Shown here in pieces: positions 40,131-47,997 of a DNA stretch of 50,490 nucleotides. Origin of the DNA: an uncultured Acidobacteriia bacterium (lineage in GTDB: Bacteria > Acidobacteriota > Terriglobia > Bryobacterales > Bryobacteraceae); contig CAIRXZ010000064.1 of assembly GCA_903882645.1 (NCBI GenBank), positions 1 through 50,490 of the forward strand. Direction: 5' to 3'. Under the pieces are notes generated by a model. It searched no databases. It was not told the origin of the DNA and saw nothing but the letters and a program-made list of their open reading frames with translations. A program made the translations under genes and the position numbers. Every line of letters begins with the position of its first letter. Position 1 is the stretch's first letter.

Positions 40131-41423
40131 ATGCTGAGAAGATCACCCTTTGCGGAGGTCCCGATCGACGCGGGCGAGATTCCGCAGCAGGCGTTGGACC
40201 TCGCCAATCGTACTCGGACGAACCCTTTTCCGTGGAGAGGCCAGTTCTCACCGGGACTGGTTGAGCTCCTGCTGAAGACGTATGCGAAACGCGAATTTCG
40301 GGTCCTTGATCCCTTTGCGGGCATCGGCACGACTCTGGTGGAGGCCGCTAGGAACGACCTGGCCAGCATCGGAACCGAGATTAACCCTGCGGCTGTAACC
40401 ATGGCCGGGTCCGTCATGTTCCTTCCCTTCCGTCTTGACGAACGGAAAGCAACGATTGAGCGAGTCCGTGGCCTGCTGAGGGAGAACTGCAGCGTGAACC
40501 AGCCGCTCTGGTCGGGGCCCGAGGAACAGCCCGGCTCACCCGCTGCGAGGTTGGTATCGCTGTTGGAATCCGACCAAATATCAGCACGTGAGCGCAGCTT
40601 GCTTCAGAACACCCTGATCCGTCTGCTCGAGGTCGAAAGCGAGCATATATGGGAAGACGTGTTCCGCTGCTACCGCCAGCACTGCGAAATCGTTCTTTCG
40701 CTTCCGCACTCTACCGAGGAGTGCAGAATCGAAAATGCTGACGCTCGCGCCCTGCCCGTCGGGGACTCCTCAGTGGATCTGATACTGACGTCACCGCCCT
40801 ACGTTAACGTGTTTAACTACCATCAAAACAACCGGCGGGCTATGGAACTCCTTGGCTGGGACCTTCTGGAGGTGGCCAGATCAGAATTCGGTTCCAACAG
40901 GAAAAACAGAGGGAACCGGTTCTTGACGGTGGTTCAATATTGCATTGATATGTTCACCGCGCTGCTTGAGATGAAGCGAGCGCTGAAGCCAGATGGACGC
41001 GCCATAATCGTGGTCGGTCGGGAGTCCGCAGTGCGGGGCATAGCCTTCAAGAACGGTTTGCTGGTTGGCATGCTCGCGACAGCAGCTGGTTTCCGAATTC
41101 GTACGCGCCAAGAGAGGAAGTTCAAGAACAAGTTTGGCTATATTATTTTTGAAGACATTCTTCACATCCAACCGTCCACTGACCGAGTGTCGGTGGGTAC
41201 TGGTGCTGCAACCGAAATCGCCAGCGAGGCTCTTGAAGTCGCACTCGGGGATGCCACGCAATCGGACGTCAGAGAAGACGTCAGAAACGCGATTGAGGGG
41301 GCCGATCAGGTCTTGCCCTCACCAATCTACAAAGCGCCAAGGGTCGGCGGACAGCGCGAGTGCGATTCGGCCAGTCTTGTACCCCAAAACACGGTAGGGC
41401 AGGTATGTTCCGGAATCCTCTGA
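40131..41423 (+). CDS. Site-specific DNA methyltransferase of the Bpu10I-like system
   Basis: A 430-residue amino-methyltransferase. The S-adenosylmethionine motif I is DPFAGIGTT at residues 60-68 and the catalytic motif IV is TSPPY at 220-224, followed by the frequent 'VNVFNYHQNNRRAMELLGWD'. SPPY favours N4-cytosine methylation, though N6-adenine cannot be excluded. The ~150 residues between the two motifs probably hold the target-recognition region. It should protect host DNA from the endonuclease encoded immediately upstream. The last ~60 residues (after 'EDILHIQPS') look unstructured. No controller (C) protein gene is present, which is notable for a type II system moving between hosts. 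Confidence 0.85.
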   Translation: MLRRSPFAEVPIDAGEIPQQALDLANRTRTNPFPWRGQFSPGLVELLLKTYAKREFRVLDPFAGIGTTLVEAARNDLASIGTEINPAAVTMAGSVMFLPFRLDERKATIERVRGLLRENCSVNQPLWSGPEEQPGSPAARLVSLLESDQISARERSLLQNTLIRLLEVESEHIWEDVFRCYRQHCEIVLSLPHSTEECRIENADARALPVGDSSVDLILTSPPYVNVFNYHQNNRRAMELLGWDLLEVARSEFGSNRKNRGNRFLTVVQYCIDMFTALLEMKRALKPDGRAIIVVGRESAVRGIAFKNGLLVGMLATAAGFRIRTRQERKFKNKFGYIIFEDILHIQPSTDRVSVGTGAATEIASEALEVALGDATQSDVREDVRNAIEGADQVLPSPIYKAPRVGGQRECDSASLVPQNTVGQVCSGIL

Positions 41424-41720
41424 CGTGATGAAGTTAAGGAGGGCTCGCGTAGTTCGCGAATTTGGTCTGCGGCAGAGCAGCATTTTGTTAGAGCCTTGTC
41501 GACCCGTGACGAGTGCGTGGCTACGGAATCGCCACCTCTCGACGGGAGGTCACGCACCTGCCTTTTGTGCAGGTGACCTGCTCGTGACCCACTGAAAACA
41601 CTCGTTCGGACGTCCGCGCGACGTGCCAAGCACCGCCCTTAACGAATCGCCGCGGCTACAAAATCATCTACAGCAGCTTTATTGACGCAGCCGGAAGTGG
41701 CCGTATCTGCTTGATTTTAT
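41424..41720 (+). other. Right end of the island, non-coding
   Basis: No gene is evident. CACCTGC and GCAGGTG (41561-41581) form a hairpin extended by GGT/ACC across a bulge, without a T-tract; it may be a weak terminator for the methyltransferase. The right copy of the 20-base direct repeat lies at 41655-41674. Confidence 0.4.
41655..41674. repeat. 20-base direct repeat, right copy
   Basis: GCTACAAAATCATCTACAGC, one base different from 38833-38852, 47 bases from the tRNA 3' end. Confidence 0.55.
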
Positions 41721-41797
41721 TGGTCGGGGCGGGGCGATTTGAACGCCCGACCCCCTGCGCCCAAGGCAGGTGCGCTACCAGGCTGCGCTACGCCCCG
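41721..41797 (-). tRNA. tRNA-Pro(TGG)
   Basis: A complete 77-base tRNA on the minus strand: acceptor stem CGGGGCG/CGCCCCG, D stem GCGC/GCGC, anticodon stem CCTGC/GCAGG around loop CTTGGGC (anticodon TGG), T arm GGGCG-TTCAAAT-CGCCC, discriminator A and an encoded CCA. It decodes CCA and, by wobble, CCG/CCU codons. Its 3' half is duplicated at 38675-38721, so it was the integration target of the neighbouring island, which left the tRNA sequence intact. Confidence 0.95.
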
Positions 41798-41940
41798 ACT
41801 GGATTCATTCTACACCACTTCCCAAACGGGCTGCTCTGCGCGCCGGGCCCGCCGCATCAAGGCCGCCCCGATTCATTGGGCGGACCGCGCCGAAGCCCGC
41901 GGCATGCCTTTGGCTCTCGTCCGCAACCCCCGACAGAGCC

Positions 41941-41969
41941 TTGAACGCCTTAGTCCGAAGCGGTATAAT
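41941..41969 (+). promoter_or_regulatory. Sigma-70 promoter of the TPR/CRTAC1 operon
   Basis: TTGAAC (41941-41946) and a perfect TATAAT (41964-41969) are 17 bases apart. The start of transcription would be near 41976, about 50 bases before the ATG at 42026, which has GGAGG at 42011-42015. Confidence 0.75.
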
Positions 41970-42025
41970 CCTACCGTTGCGGAGTGGGGCCGGCAGGACC
42001 GACCCGATTCGGAGGCCGGAACGCC

Positions 42026-43258
42026 ATGACCCTTGCATTTTTCACCTGTTGTCTTTTTTTCCAGGGTATTACGCCGGAAGTCATCGAGCATGCGCAGGCC
42101 GGGACGGCCGCGCAGCAGCAGGGCCGGCTGGATGTGGCGATCCAGGAATTCCGCAAAGTAACTGAGTTGCAGCCTAATTCCGCAGGCAGTCACGCCAACC
42201 TCGGCGAAGCTTACTTCCAAAACGGCGAATATGACGCGGCCATCCCGGAACTGGAGCTGGCGCTGCGGCTCAATCCCAACCTGATAGGCGCCCATCAAAC
42301 CTTGGGAGTCGCGTTGTTAGTTCAAGGAAACGCCGAGGGGGCGCTGCCTCATCTCGAGAAGACGCGCACCCCTGAGTTGCTGGGGATCGCCTATCTGGAG
42401 ACGGGAAGACTCGGCAGCGCGATTATGGCGCTGCAGGCTGCTTTGGACAGGCAGCCGAACGATCCCGACTTGCTCTACTATTTCGGCCGCGCGACGGCTT
42501 TGGCTTCGAAACGGACTTCCGATCAGCTTGCGAAAGTCAACCCCGGCCTGGCGCGCAAAAGCGGCGCCGCCGCGGATAAGGAAAGCCGGACGCCTCAAGA
42601 CGTTGTGAACCTGCAAAAGGCGCTCGCGGAGAAGCCAAACGATCCGGACTTGCTCTTCGCCTTCAGCCGGGCGGCGGCGCTGGCTTCAAGGCAGGCATTC
42701 GATCAAGTCCTGCAATCGAATGCAGACTCGGCGCGGGCGCACCAGGTCTTGGCCGAACGATTCGTCGAGAGCGGCCGCCTTCCGGAAGCGGGACGGGAAT
42801 ACGCCGAATCGCTGCGGCTGAAGCCCTACACGTCCAGTGTGCACTTCGCGCTTGGAGATGTGTTTGCCGCCGAGGGCAACTGGCCCGCGGCAGTTGCGCA
42901 ATATCGCATGGAAACGAAGCTTCGGCCGGCCGGCGCCGACGCGTTTTATAGCCTCGGCTCCGTGCTTTTGCAACAGGGACAGGCGGGCGGCGCGGTAGAG
43001 GAGTTGGCCCACGCCGACCGCCTCAGGCCGGATACGCCGCAGATTCTCCTGGCGCTGGGCAAGGCCGCGCTCGCCGCCAACGATGCCGCGCGCGCGGAAG
43101 CGTCATGGAACAAGCTGCTCGGCATCGATAAGAAAAGCGATCTTGCCGCCTCGGCCCACCTGGAATTGGCGGCGCTGTACCGGAGCGCCGGGAGATCCCA
43201 AGAAGCGGATCGGGAGATGGCTGCTTACCAACAACTGAGAAACCAGGGAGGACGCTAA
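42026..43258 (+). CDS. Tetratricopeptide-repeat protein, exported
   Basis: A 410-residue protein with a short N-terminal hydrophobic segment (MTLAFFTCCLFFQG), likely a signal peptide or anchor. It is followed by about nine TPR units ('GRLDVAIQEFRKVTELQPNS', 'GEYDAAIPELELALRLNPNL' and so on), ending near 'YRSAGRSQEADREMAAYQQL'. TPR arrays mediate protein binding. It opens the operon with the CRTAC1 gene one base after its stop codon and the second TPR gene beyond. The whole set resembles 'CRTAC1 + TPR' loci repeated in acidobacteria, where the joint function is not established. GGAGG at 42011 sets the start. Confidence 0.87.
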   Translation: MTLAFFTCCLFFQGITPEVIEHAQAGTAAQQQGRLDVAIQEFRKVTELQPNSAGSHANLGEAYFQNGEYDAAIPELELALRLNPNLIGAHQTLGVALLVQGNAEGALPHLEKTRTPELLGIAYLETGRLGSAIMALQAALDRQPNDPDLLYYFGRATALASKRTSDQLAKVNPGLARKSGAAADKESRTPQDVVNLQKALAEKPNDPDLLFAFSRAAALASRQAFDQVLQSNADSARAHQVLAERFVESGRLPEAGREYAESLRLKPYTSSVHFALGDVFAAEGNWPAAVAQYRMETKLRPAGADAFYSLGSVLLQQGQAGGAVEELAHADRLRPDTPQILLALGKAALAANDAARAEASWNKLLGIDKKSDLAASAHLELAALYRSAGRSQEADREMAAYQQLRNQGGR

Positions 43259-43259
43259 G

Positions 43260-45182
43260 ATGCTCGCTAAGAGGACTCGCTACATCGCAACCGGAGCGAT
43301 CGCCGCCGCCGTTTTCGTCGCCGTATTTGCCCGCGGCGCGGCCGCGCCTGCCCCGCCGGAGGTTCGTTATCCTCCCGAGGACGTCTCGGCGCTGTTAGCC
43401 GCGCGAAAGCAACTGCAGTTGAAAACCGCCGATCAGTTCAAGGTGTTCTATCAGTTTCAATTCGAGGACAAGATCGAGCAGAGCGGAATCACCTACGTGA
43501 ACCAGATCGTCGATGACGCGAAGAGAGACTATCAACCGGCTCACTACGACCACGGAACCGGGATCGCCGTCGCGGATGTGGACGGCGATGGGCTGTACGA
43601 CGTCTACTTCGTAAGCCAGGTCGGCGGGAACGAGCTTTGGAAGAACCTGGGTGGAGGCAAGTTCAAGAACATCACCGCGGAAGCGGGCGTAGCCGTGCCC
43701 GGCCGCATCAGCATCTCCGCCGCTTTCGGGGACATCGATAACGACGGAGATCCCGATTTGTTCGTCACCACCGTGCGCGGCGGCAACGTGCTTTTCGAGA
43801 ACGACGGCCATGGACACTTCCGCGACATCACGCGCGAAGCCGGCATCGACGGAGCCGCCCATTCCTCCGGGGCCTTTTTCTTCGACTACGACCGGGATGG
43901 GCTGCTCGATCTGCTGGTATGCAACATCGGTAAGTACACGTCGGACCGGAAAGGAGACCAGGGACAATATAGGGCCCTCTCGGATGCGTTTTTCGGGCAT
44001 ATGTTCCCCGAGCGTTTCGAATTCCCGGTCCTGTATAAGAACCTCGGACACAACCGCTTTAAGGACGTGAGCGCCGAAGCCGGCTTCAAGCCGGTCGGGT
44101 GGTCGGGCGACGCGACCTTCACCGATCTCAATGGGGATGGCTGGCCGCAAGTTTACGTCCTCAACATGCAGGGCGCGGACCACTTCTATGAGAACCACGG
44201 GGGCAAGTTCTCCGAGCAGACCAACCGGTATTTCCCGAAAACGCCGTGGGGCGCCATGGGGATCAAGTTCTTCGACTACGACAACGACGGCCGCATGGAC
44301 CTGTACGTCACGGATATGCACTCGGACATGTGGACGGATGCGGTCCCGGAGGACGAGAAGAAGAAAGCGCCAATGATTCCCGGCGAGGACCTCCTGATGG
44401 GCCCGAAGAGCAGTTTTATCTTCGGCAATGCCCTCTATCACAATCTCGGTTCCCCTAAATTCGAGGAAGTCTCGGACCGCATGGGCGTCGAGACCTATTG
44501 GCCCTGGGGACCGAGCGTCGGCGATTTCAACGCCGATGGCTGGGAGGACATCTTCATCCCCTCGGGCATGAGCTTCCCGTACCGCTACGGCATCAATTCC
44601 CTGCTGTTGAACAATGCGGGACAGAAGTTTCTCGACTCGGAGTTCCTTCTGGGCGTCGAGCCGCGCCGCGGGGGGCGGACGCACAAATACTGGTTTGAGA
44701 TGGACTGCGCGAAGCTTCCGGCCGACGCGGAGAAGCACTTTCGGGACGCATGCAAGGGTCAAACCGGCGCGATCACGGTCTTGGCGCCGTACGCCAGCCG
44801 GTCGGCCGCGGTTTTCGACATCGACAACGACGGCGATCTGGATATCGTGACCAACGAATTCAACTCGGCGCCGCAGATTCTGGTCAGCAATCTCTCCGAG
44901 CGCCGGCGGATTCACTGGCTCAAAGTGAAACTCATCGGCACAGCCTCGAACCGCGACGGATTGGGCGCAACCGTTCGCGTCACGTCCGGCGGCCGGACTT
45001 TGATGAAATACAACGATGGCAAGTCCGGATACCTGTCGCAGAGTTCGCTTCCTTTGTACTTTGGCCTGGGAGACGCGCAGAGAATCGATCGCGTCGAGGT
45101 CGATTGGCCTTCGGGAGGCAAGCAGGTAATTACCCAGGATCTCCGCGTGAATGACGTTCTCCAGATCAAGGAAACAAAATGA
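43260..45182 (+). CDS. CRTAC1-family FG-GAP/ASPIC-UnbV protein
   Basis: A 640-residue exported protein with a signal/anchor (TGAIAAAVFVAVFARG). It has a chain of FG-GAP/VCBS calcium-binding beta-propeller blades, each marked by D-x-D-x-D-G-x-x-D ('VADVDGDGLYDVYFV', 'FGDIDNDGDPDLFV', 'FFDYDRDGLLDLLV', 'FFDYDNDGRMDLYV', 'FDIDNDGDLDIVT'). The end is an ASPIC/UnbV domain ('GLGATVRVTSGGRTLMKYND' and 'GLGDAQRIDRVEVDWPSGG'). The blades probably form a beta-propeller outside the cytoplasm; related eukaryotic CRTAC1 is a cartilage matrix protein. Ligand unknown. Its ATG follows the TPR stop by one base and its stop overlaps the next TPR gene (ATGA). Confidence 0.9.
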   Translation: MLAKRTRYIATGAIAAAVFVAVFARGAAAPAPPEVRYPPEDVSALLAARKQLQLKTADQFKVFYQFQFEDKIEQSGITYVNQIVDDAKRDYQPAHYDHGTGIAVADVDGDGLYDVYFVSQVGGNELWKNLGGGKFKNITAEAGVAVPGRISISAAFGDIDNDGDPDLFVTTVRGGNVLFENDGHGHFRDITREAGIDGAAHSSGAFFFDYDRDGLLDLLVCNIGKYTSDRKGDQGQYRALSDAFFGHMFPERFEFPVLYKNLGHNRFKDVSAEAGFKPVGWSGDATFTDLNGDGWPQVYVLNMQGADHFYENHGGKFSEQTNRYFPKTPWGAMGIKFFDYDNDGRMDLYVTDMHSDMWTDAVPEDEKKKAPMIPGEDLLMGPKSSFIFGNALYHNLGSPKFEEVSDRMGVETYWPWGPSVGDFNADGWEDIFIPSGMSFPYRYGINSLLLNNAGQKFLDSEFLLGVEPRRGGRTHKYWFEMDCAKLPADAEKHFRDACKGQTGAITVLAPYASRSAAVFDIDNDGDLDIVTNEFNSAPQILVSNLSERRRIHWLKVKLIGTASNRDGLGATVRVTSGGRTLMKYNDGKSGYLSQSSLPLYFGLGDAQRIDRVEVDWPSGGKQVITQDLRVNDVLQIKETK

Positions 45183-46174
45183 ATGGCAAGACTGTTGGTT
45201 TCGCGGCCGCGGCGGCGGTGATTTGCTCCGTCTGCTGCCACGCTCAAACAGCCGGCGCGCCCGGGCTTGCCGTAGCTCCCCAGAAACAGATCGATATCGG
45301 CGCGGCCGAGGCCCCTCTCAGCGACGCTGAGCGTACGGATCTTGACAAGGCCGTCCGGAAGCATGACTATCCCGCGGAGAAAGCCGTCATCGAAAGGGCT
45401 AGGGCGGAGCATCCGGATTCCTTCGATCTTCTGGTCACGTGGGGACGTCTGGCGTATCTCGAGAAGCAGCCGAAAGACGCGGTGGACGCGCTCGAGCGTG
45501 CGGACAAGATCAAGGCTTTGTCCGAACCGGACCGCATGACGCTCGCCATCGCCTATCAGTTTTCGGGAAAGCCGGCCCAATCCCGAGCTGAATTACTGAA
45601 ACTAGTGAAGCTGGCGCCCACTAACGCCCAGTACTTATATCTGTTAGGACGGATGGACCGGGAGAACCAACGCGTCGAAGAGGCCGCGGACGACTTCACG
45701 AAGGCAATCCGGATCGAGCCGAATTTCGTCCGGGCTTATGAGGAACTCGGCCAGGCCCAGGAGGCCCTGGGCCGCCTGGACGATGCGCGGAAGACCTACG
45801 AAACAGCCGCCGCCATCAATCGGCGGCTAAGCGTCCACTGGGAGTGGTCGCCATTGGACCTCGGGGTTGTGTTGCTGCAAGCCAACGAGCTGGCGGAAGC
45901 GGAAAAGCTGTTCCGGGAAGCTCTGCAATACAATCCCCGGTTCGCGTGGGGCCATTACTATATGGGTCAGCTCTTCCACAAGCAGGGCCGGGACGGCGAG
46001 GCCATAGGCGAATACAAGGCGGCTCTTGTCGACGATCCCCGGCTCCGGCAGGCGTGGCTCGCGCTTGGACGGGACCTCAAGCGCCAGGGTGATGACGTCG
46101 AGGGCGATCGGGCCCTTGCCATTTTCAAGAAACTCGAAGATCAGCAGAATGCCGCCAAGGGTCTGAAGAACTGA
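45179..46174 (+). CDS. Tetratricopeptide-repeat protein, exported
   Basis: A 331-residue protein starting MNGKTVGFAAAAAVICSVCC, a signal peptide whose Cys pair may form a lipobox. After a linker come about six TPR units ('EEAADDFTKAIRIEPNFVRA', 'NELAEAEKLFREALQYNPRF', 'GRDGEAIGEYKAALVDDPRL'). The ATGA overlap with the CRTAC1 gene indicates coupled translation, so TPR and propeller proteins are probably made in fixed ratio and may form a complex. Function beyond scaffolding is unknown. The operon appears to end here. Confidence 0.87.
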   Translation: MNGKTVGFAAAAAVICSVCCHAQTAGAPGLAVAPQKQIDIGAAEAPLSDAERTDLDKAVRKHDYPAEKAVIERARAEHPDSFDLLVTWGRLAYLEKQPKDAVDALERADKIKALSEPDRMTLAIAYQFSGKPAQSRAELLKLVKLAPTNAQYLYLLGRMDRENQRVEEAADDFTKAIRIEPNFVRAYEELGQAQEALGRLDDARKTYETAAAINRRLSVHWEWSPLDLGVVLLQANELAEAEKLFREALQYNPRFAWGHYYMGQLFHKQGRDGEAIGEYKAALVDDPRLRQAWLALGRDLKRQGDDVEGDRALAIFKKLEDQQNAAKGLKN

Positions 46175-46286
46175 TCGCCCCAGGGCGATTGCCGCTGGGA
46201 CTTCACGGCCCCCGAGCCTTCGCGAAGTCGCGTTGAACCGGCACCCCTACGCCGCCTGACGCAAGTCACCCGGCGCGTATGATACG

Positions 46287-47978
46287 TTGGAGTCGGAGGG
46301 CTGTCTGAAGCGCGCCACCGGAATCGCCATAGCGGGGATCTGCGTGTTCTTGTTCCTGGCTCTTTCACCCGGAAAACCCGCCGCGCCGGCCAGGCGCCCA
46401 GGTTTTGTGGACGTAGCTTCGCGGTCGCGGATCGCATACAAATCCACCAGCAATTTCACGGGCCGGAAGTACTTTCCGCAGTTGATGTGCGGCGGGGTGG
46501 CCATCTTCGATTACGATAACGACGGCAGGATGGACATCTTCTTCACCAACGGCGCGCAACTGCCCGAGTTGAAGAAGACCGATCCTTCATACTACAACTG
46601 CCTGCTGCACCAGAAGCGTGACGGAACTTTTGAGGACGTCACGGCCAAGGCCGGGCTGGCCGGAGAGCGCCTCGATTTCAACTTCGGAGTCGCGGTGGGA
46701 GACTACGACAACGACGGCTACGAAGATCTCTTCATCTGCAGCGCCGGAAGGAACGCCCTCTACCATAACAACGGAGACGGAACGTTTACCGATGTCACAG
46801 CGGCTTCGGGTATCGGCGGCAAACCGGCCAATACGCTCAGCGTGGCCGCGGCCTGGTTCGACTACGACAACGACGGGTTGCTCGATCTGGTCGTATCGAA
46901 CTATGCCGTCTGGACCCCGCAGATGGAAGTCCGTTGCGCCATGGGCGGCCGCGACTACTACTGCGATCCGCGCCGTTACGCCAGCGTTCCGCACCGGCTT
47001 TACCACAACCTGGGGCACGGCAAGTTCGCCGATGTGACCGAGAAGTCGCGGTTTGCGGCCTCGCCCGGCAAAGGCATGGGCATCTCGATCGCGGACTTCA
47101 ACGACGATGGCCGGCCGGACGTATTCATCGCCAACGATAACGATCCCAACTCCCTGTTCATTAACCGCGGAGACGGCTCCTTCGAGGAGAAGGGGTTGGA
47201 GTGGGAGGTCGCTTACAACGACGACGGGCACGTAGTCTCTTCCATGGGAAGCGATGCCAAGGACTTCGATAACGACGGCAAGGTGGACATCTTCTACAAC
47301 AATCTGAAGGGCCAGGTCTGGGCGCTTCTGCGAAATCGCGGGAACCTTTTCGAGTCCTATTCGTTCGCCTCAAACGTGCAGAGGCTGAGCAGGCCCTATT
47401 CCGGCTGGAGCAACGGGTTCATCGACTACAACAACGACGGGTGGAAGGATATCTATTCCTCGAACGGCGACCTCGATCCGCTGGACGAAAAGTCCGCGCA
47501 ACATGACACCATGTTCGAGAACGTGGATGGAAAGTCGTTCGTGGACGTCTCCGAAGAGATGGGGAAGGACTTTCTGCACAAGGGGTACCAGCGCGGTTCG
47601 GCTTTCGGCGACTTGAATAACGATGGCTCGCTCGACATCGTAGTGACTTCGCTAAACGAATCGCCGCGCATCTTGATGAACACCGCCGGCAACGGCAACC
47701 ACTGGCTGGTTTTGAGCCTGGTGGGGCGCAAGAGCGCGCGCGATGCCATCGGCGCAAAGGTGAAGGTGACGACGGCGTCCGGCCGGGTCCTGTATAACCA
47801 TGTCGCCATCAGCGTGGGGTTCATGTCTTCCAGCGACAAGCGCGTCCACTTCGGACTGGGCCCGGAGCGCGGGATCGCTTCCCTGGAAATCCGCTGGCCC
47901 AGTGGAATCGTACAGACCCTCAAGAACATTTCCGCCGACCAGTTCCTGAAGATCGAAGAGCCTCAAGACAAGGAGTAG
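46287..47978 (+). CDS. CRTAC1-family FG-GAP/ASPIC-UnbV protein
   Basis: A 563-residue paralogue of the protein at 43260-45182. It has a signal anchor ('GIAIAGICVFLFLALSPG'), FG-GAP blades ('AIFDYDNDGRMDIFF', 'VGDYDNDGYEDLFI', 'DFNDDGRPDVFIANDNDPN', 'DFDNDGKVDIFYNNL', 'DLNNDGSLDIVVTSL') and the ASPIC/UnbV end ('AIGAKVKVTTASGRVLYNHV' then 'ASLEIRWPSGIVQTL'). The start is uncertain. A TTG at 46287 lies three bases after a TATGAT box and may not be fully transcribed; a CTG at 46305 preceded by GGAGG would give the more typical signal start LKRATG. It is 112 bases beyond the TPR operon and on the same strand. Confidence 0.88.
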   Translation: MESEGCLKRATGIAIAGICVFLFLALSPGKPAAPARRPGFVDVASRSRIAYKSTSNFTGRKYFPQLMCGGVAIFDYDNDGRMDIFFTNGAQLPELKKTDPSYYNCLLHQKRDGTFEDVTAKAGLAGERLDFNFGVAVGDYDNDGYEDLFICSAGRNALYHNNGDGTFTDVTAASGIGGKPANTLSVAAAWFDYDNDGLLDLVVSNYAVWTPQMEVRCAMGGRDYYCDPRRYASVPHRLYHNLGHGKFADVTEKSRFAASPGKGMGISIADFNDDGRPDVFIANDNDPNSLFINRGDGSFEEKGLEWEVAYNDDGHVVSSMGSDAKDFDNDGKVDIFYNNLKGQVWALLRNRGNLFESYSFASNVQRLSRPYSGWSNGFIDYNNDGWKDIYSSNGDLDPLDEKSAQHDTMFENVDGKSFVDVSEEMGKDFLHKGYQRGSAFGDLNNDGSLDIVVTSLNESPRILMNTAGNGNHWLVLSLVGRKSARDAIGAKVKVTTASGRVLYNHVAISVGFMSSSDKRVHFGLGPERGIASLEIRWPSGIVQTLKNISADQFLKIEEPQDKE

Positions 47979-47997
47979 CGTCGGCGGAGCGGCTGGA

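Larger units (their letters stand above)
38675..41767. mobile_element. Small genomic island integrated at tRNA-Pro, carrying a restriction-modification system
   Basis: The island is bounded by the intact tRNA-Pro on the right and the 47-base duplicate of its 3' end on the left, about 3.0 kb apart. The cargo is an endonuclease gene and a methyltransferase gene. Its base composition is lower in GC than its surroundings (for instance 39301-39360 is 50% GC). No integrase lies between the repeats, so it either lost its integrase, relies on one elsewhere, or is the remains of a larger element. Within 38722-39189 I see phased repeats and an unassigned 50-codon frame ending at 38963, but no definite gene. 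Confidence 0.75.
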
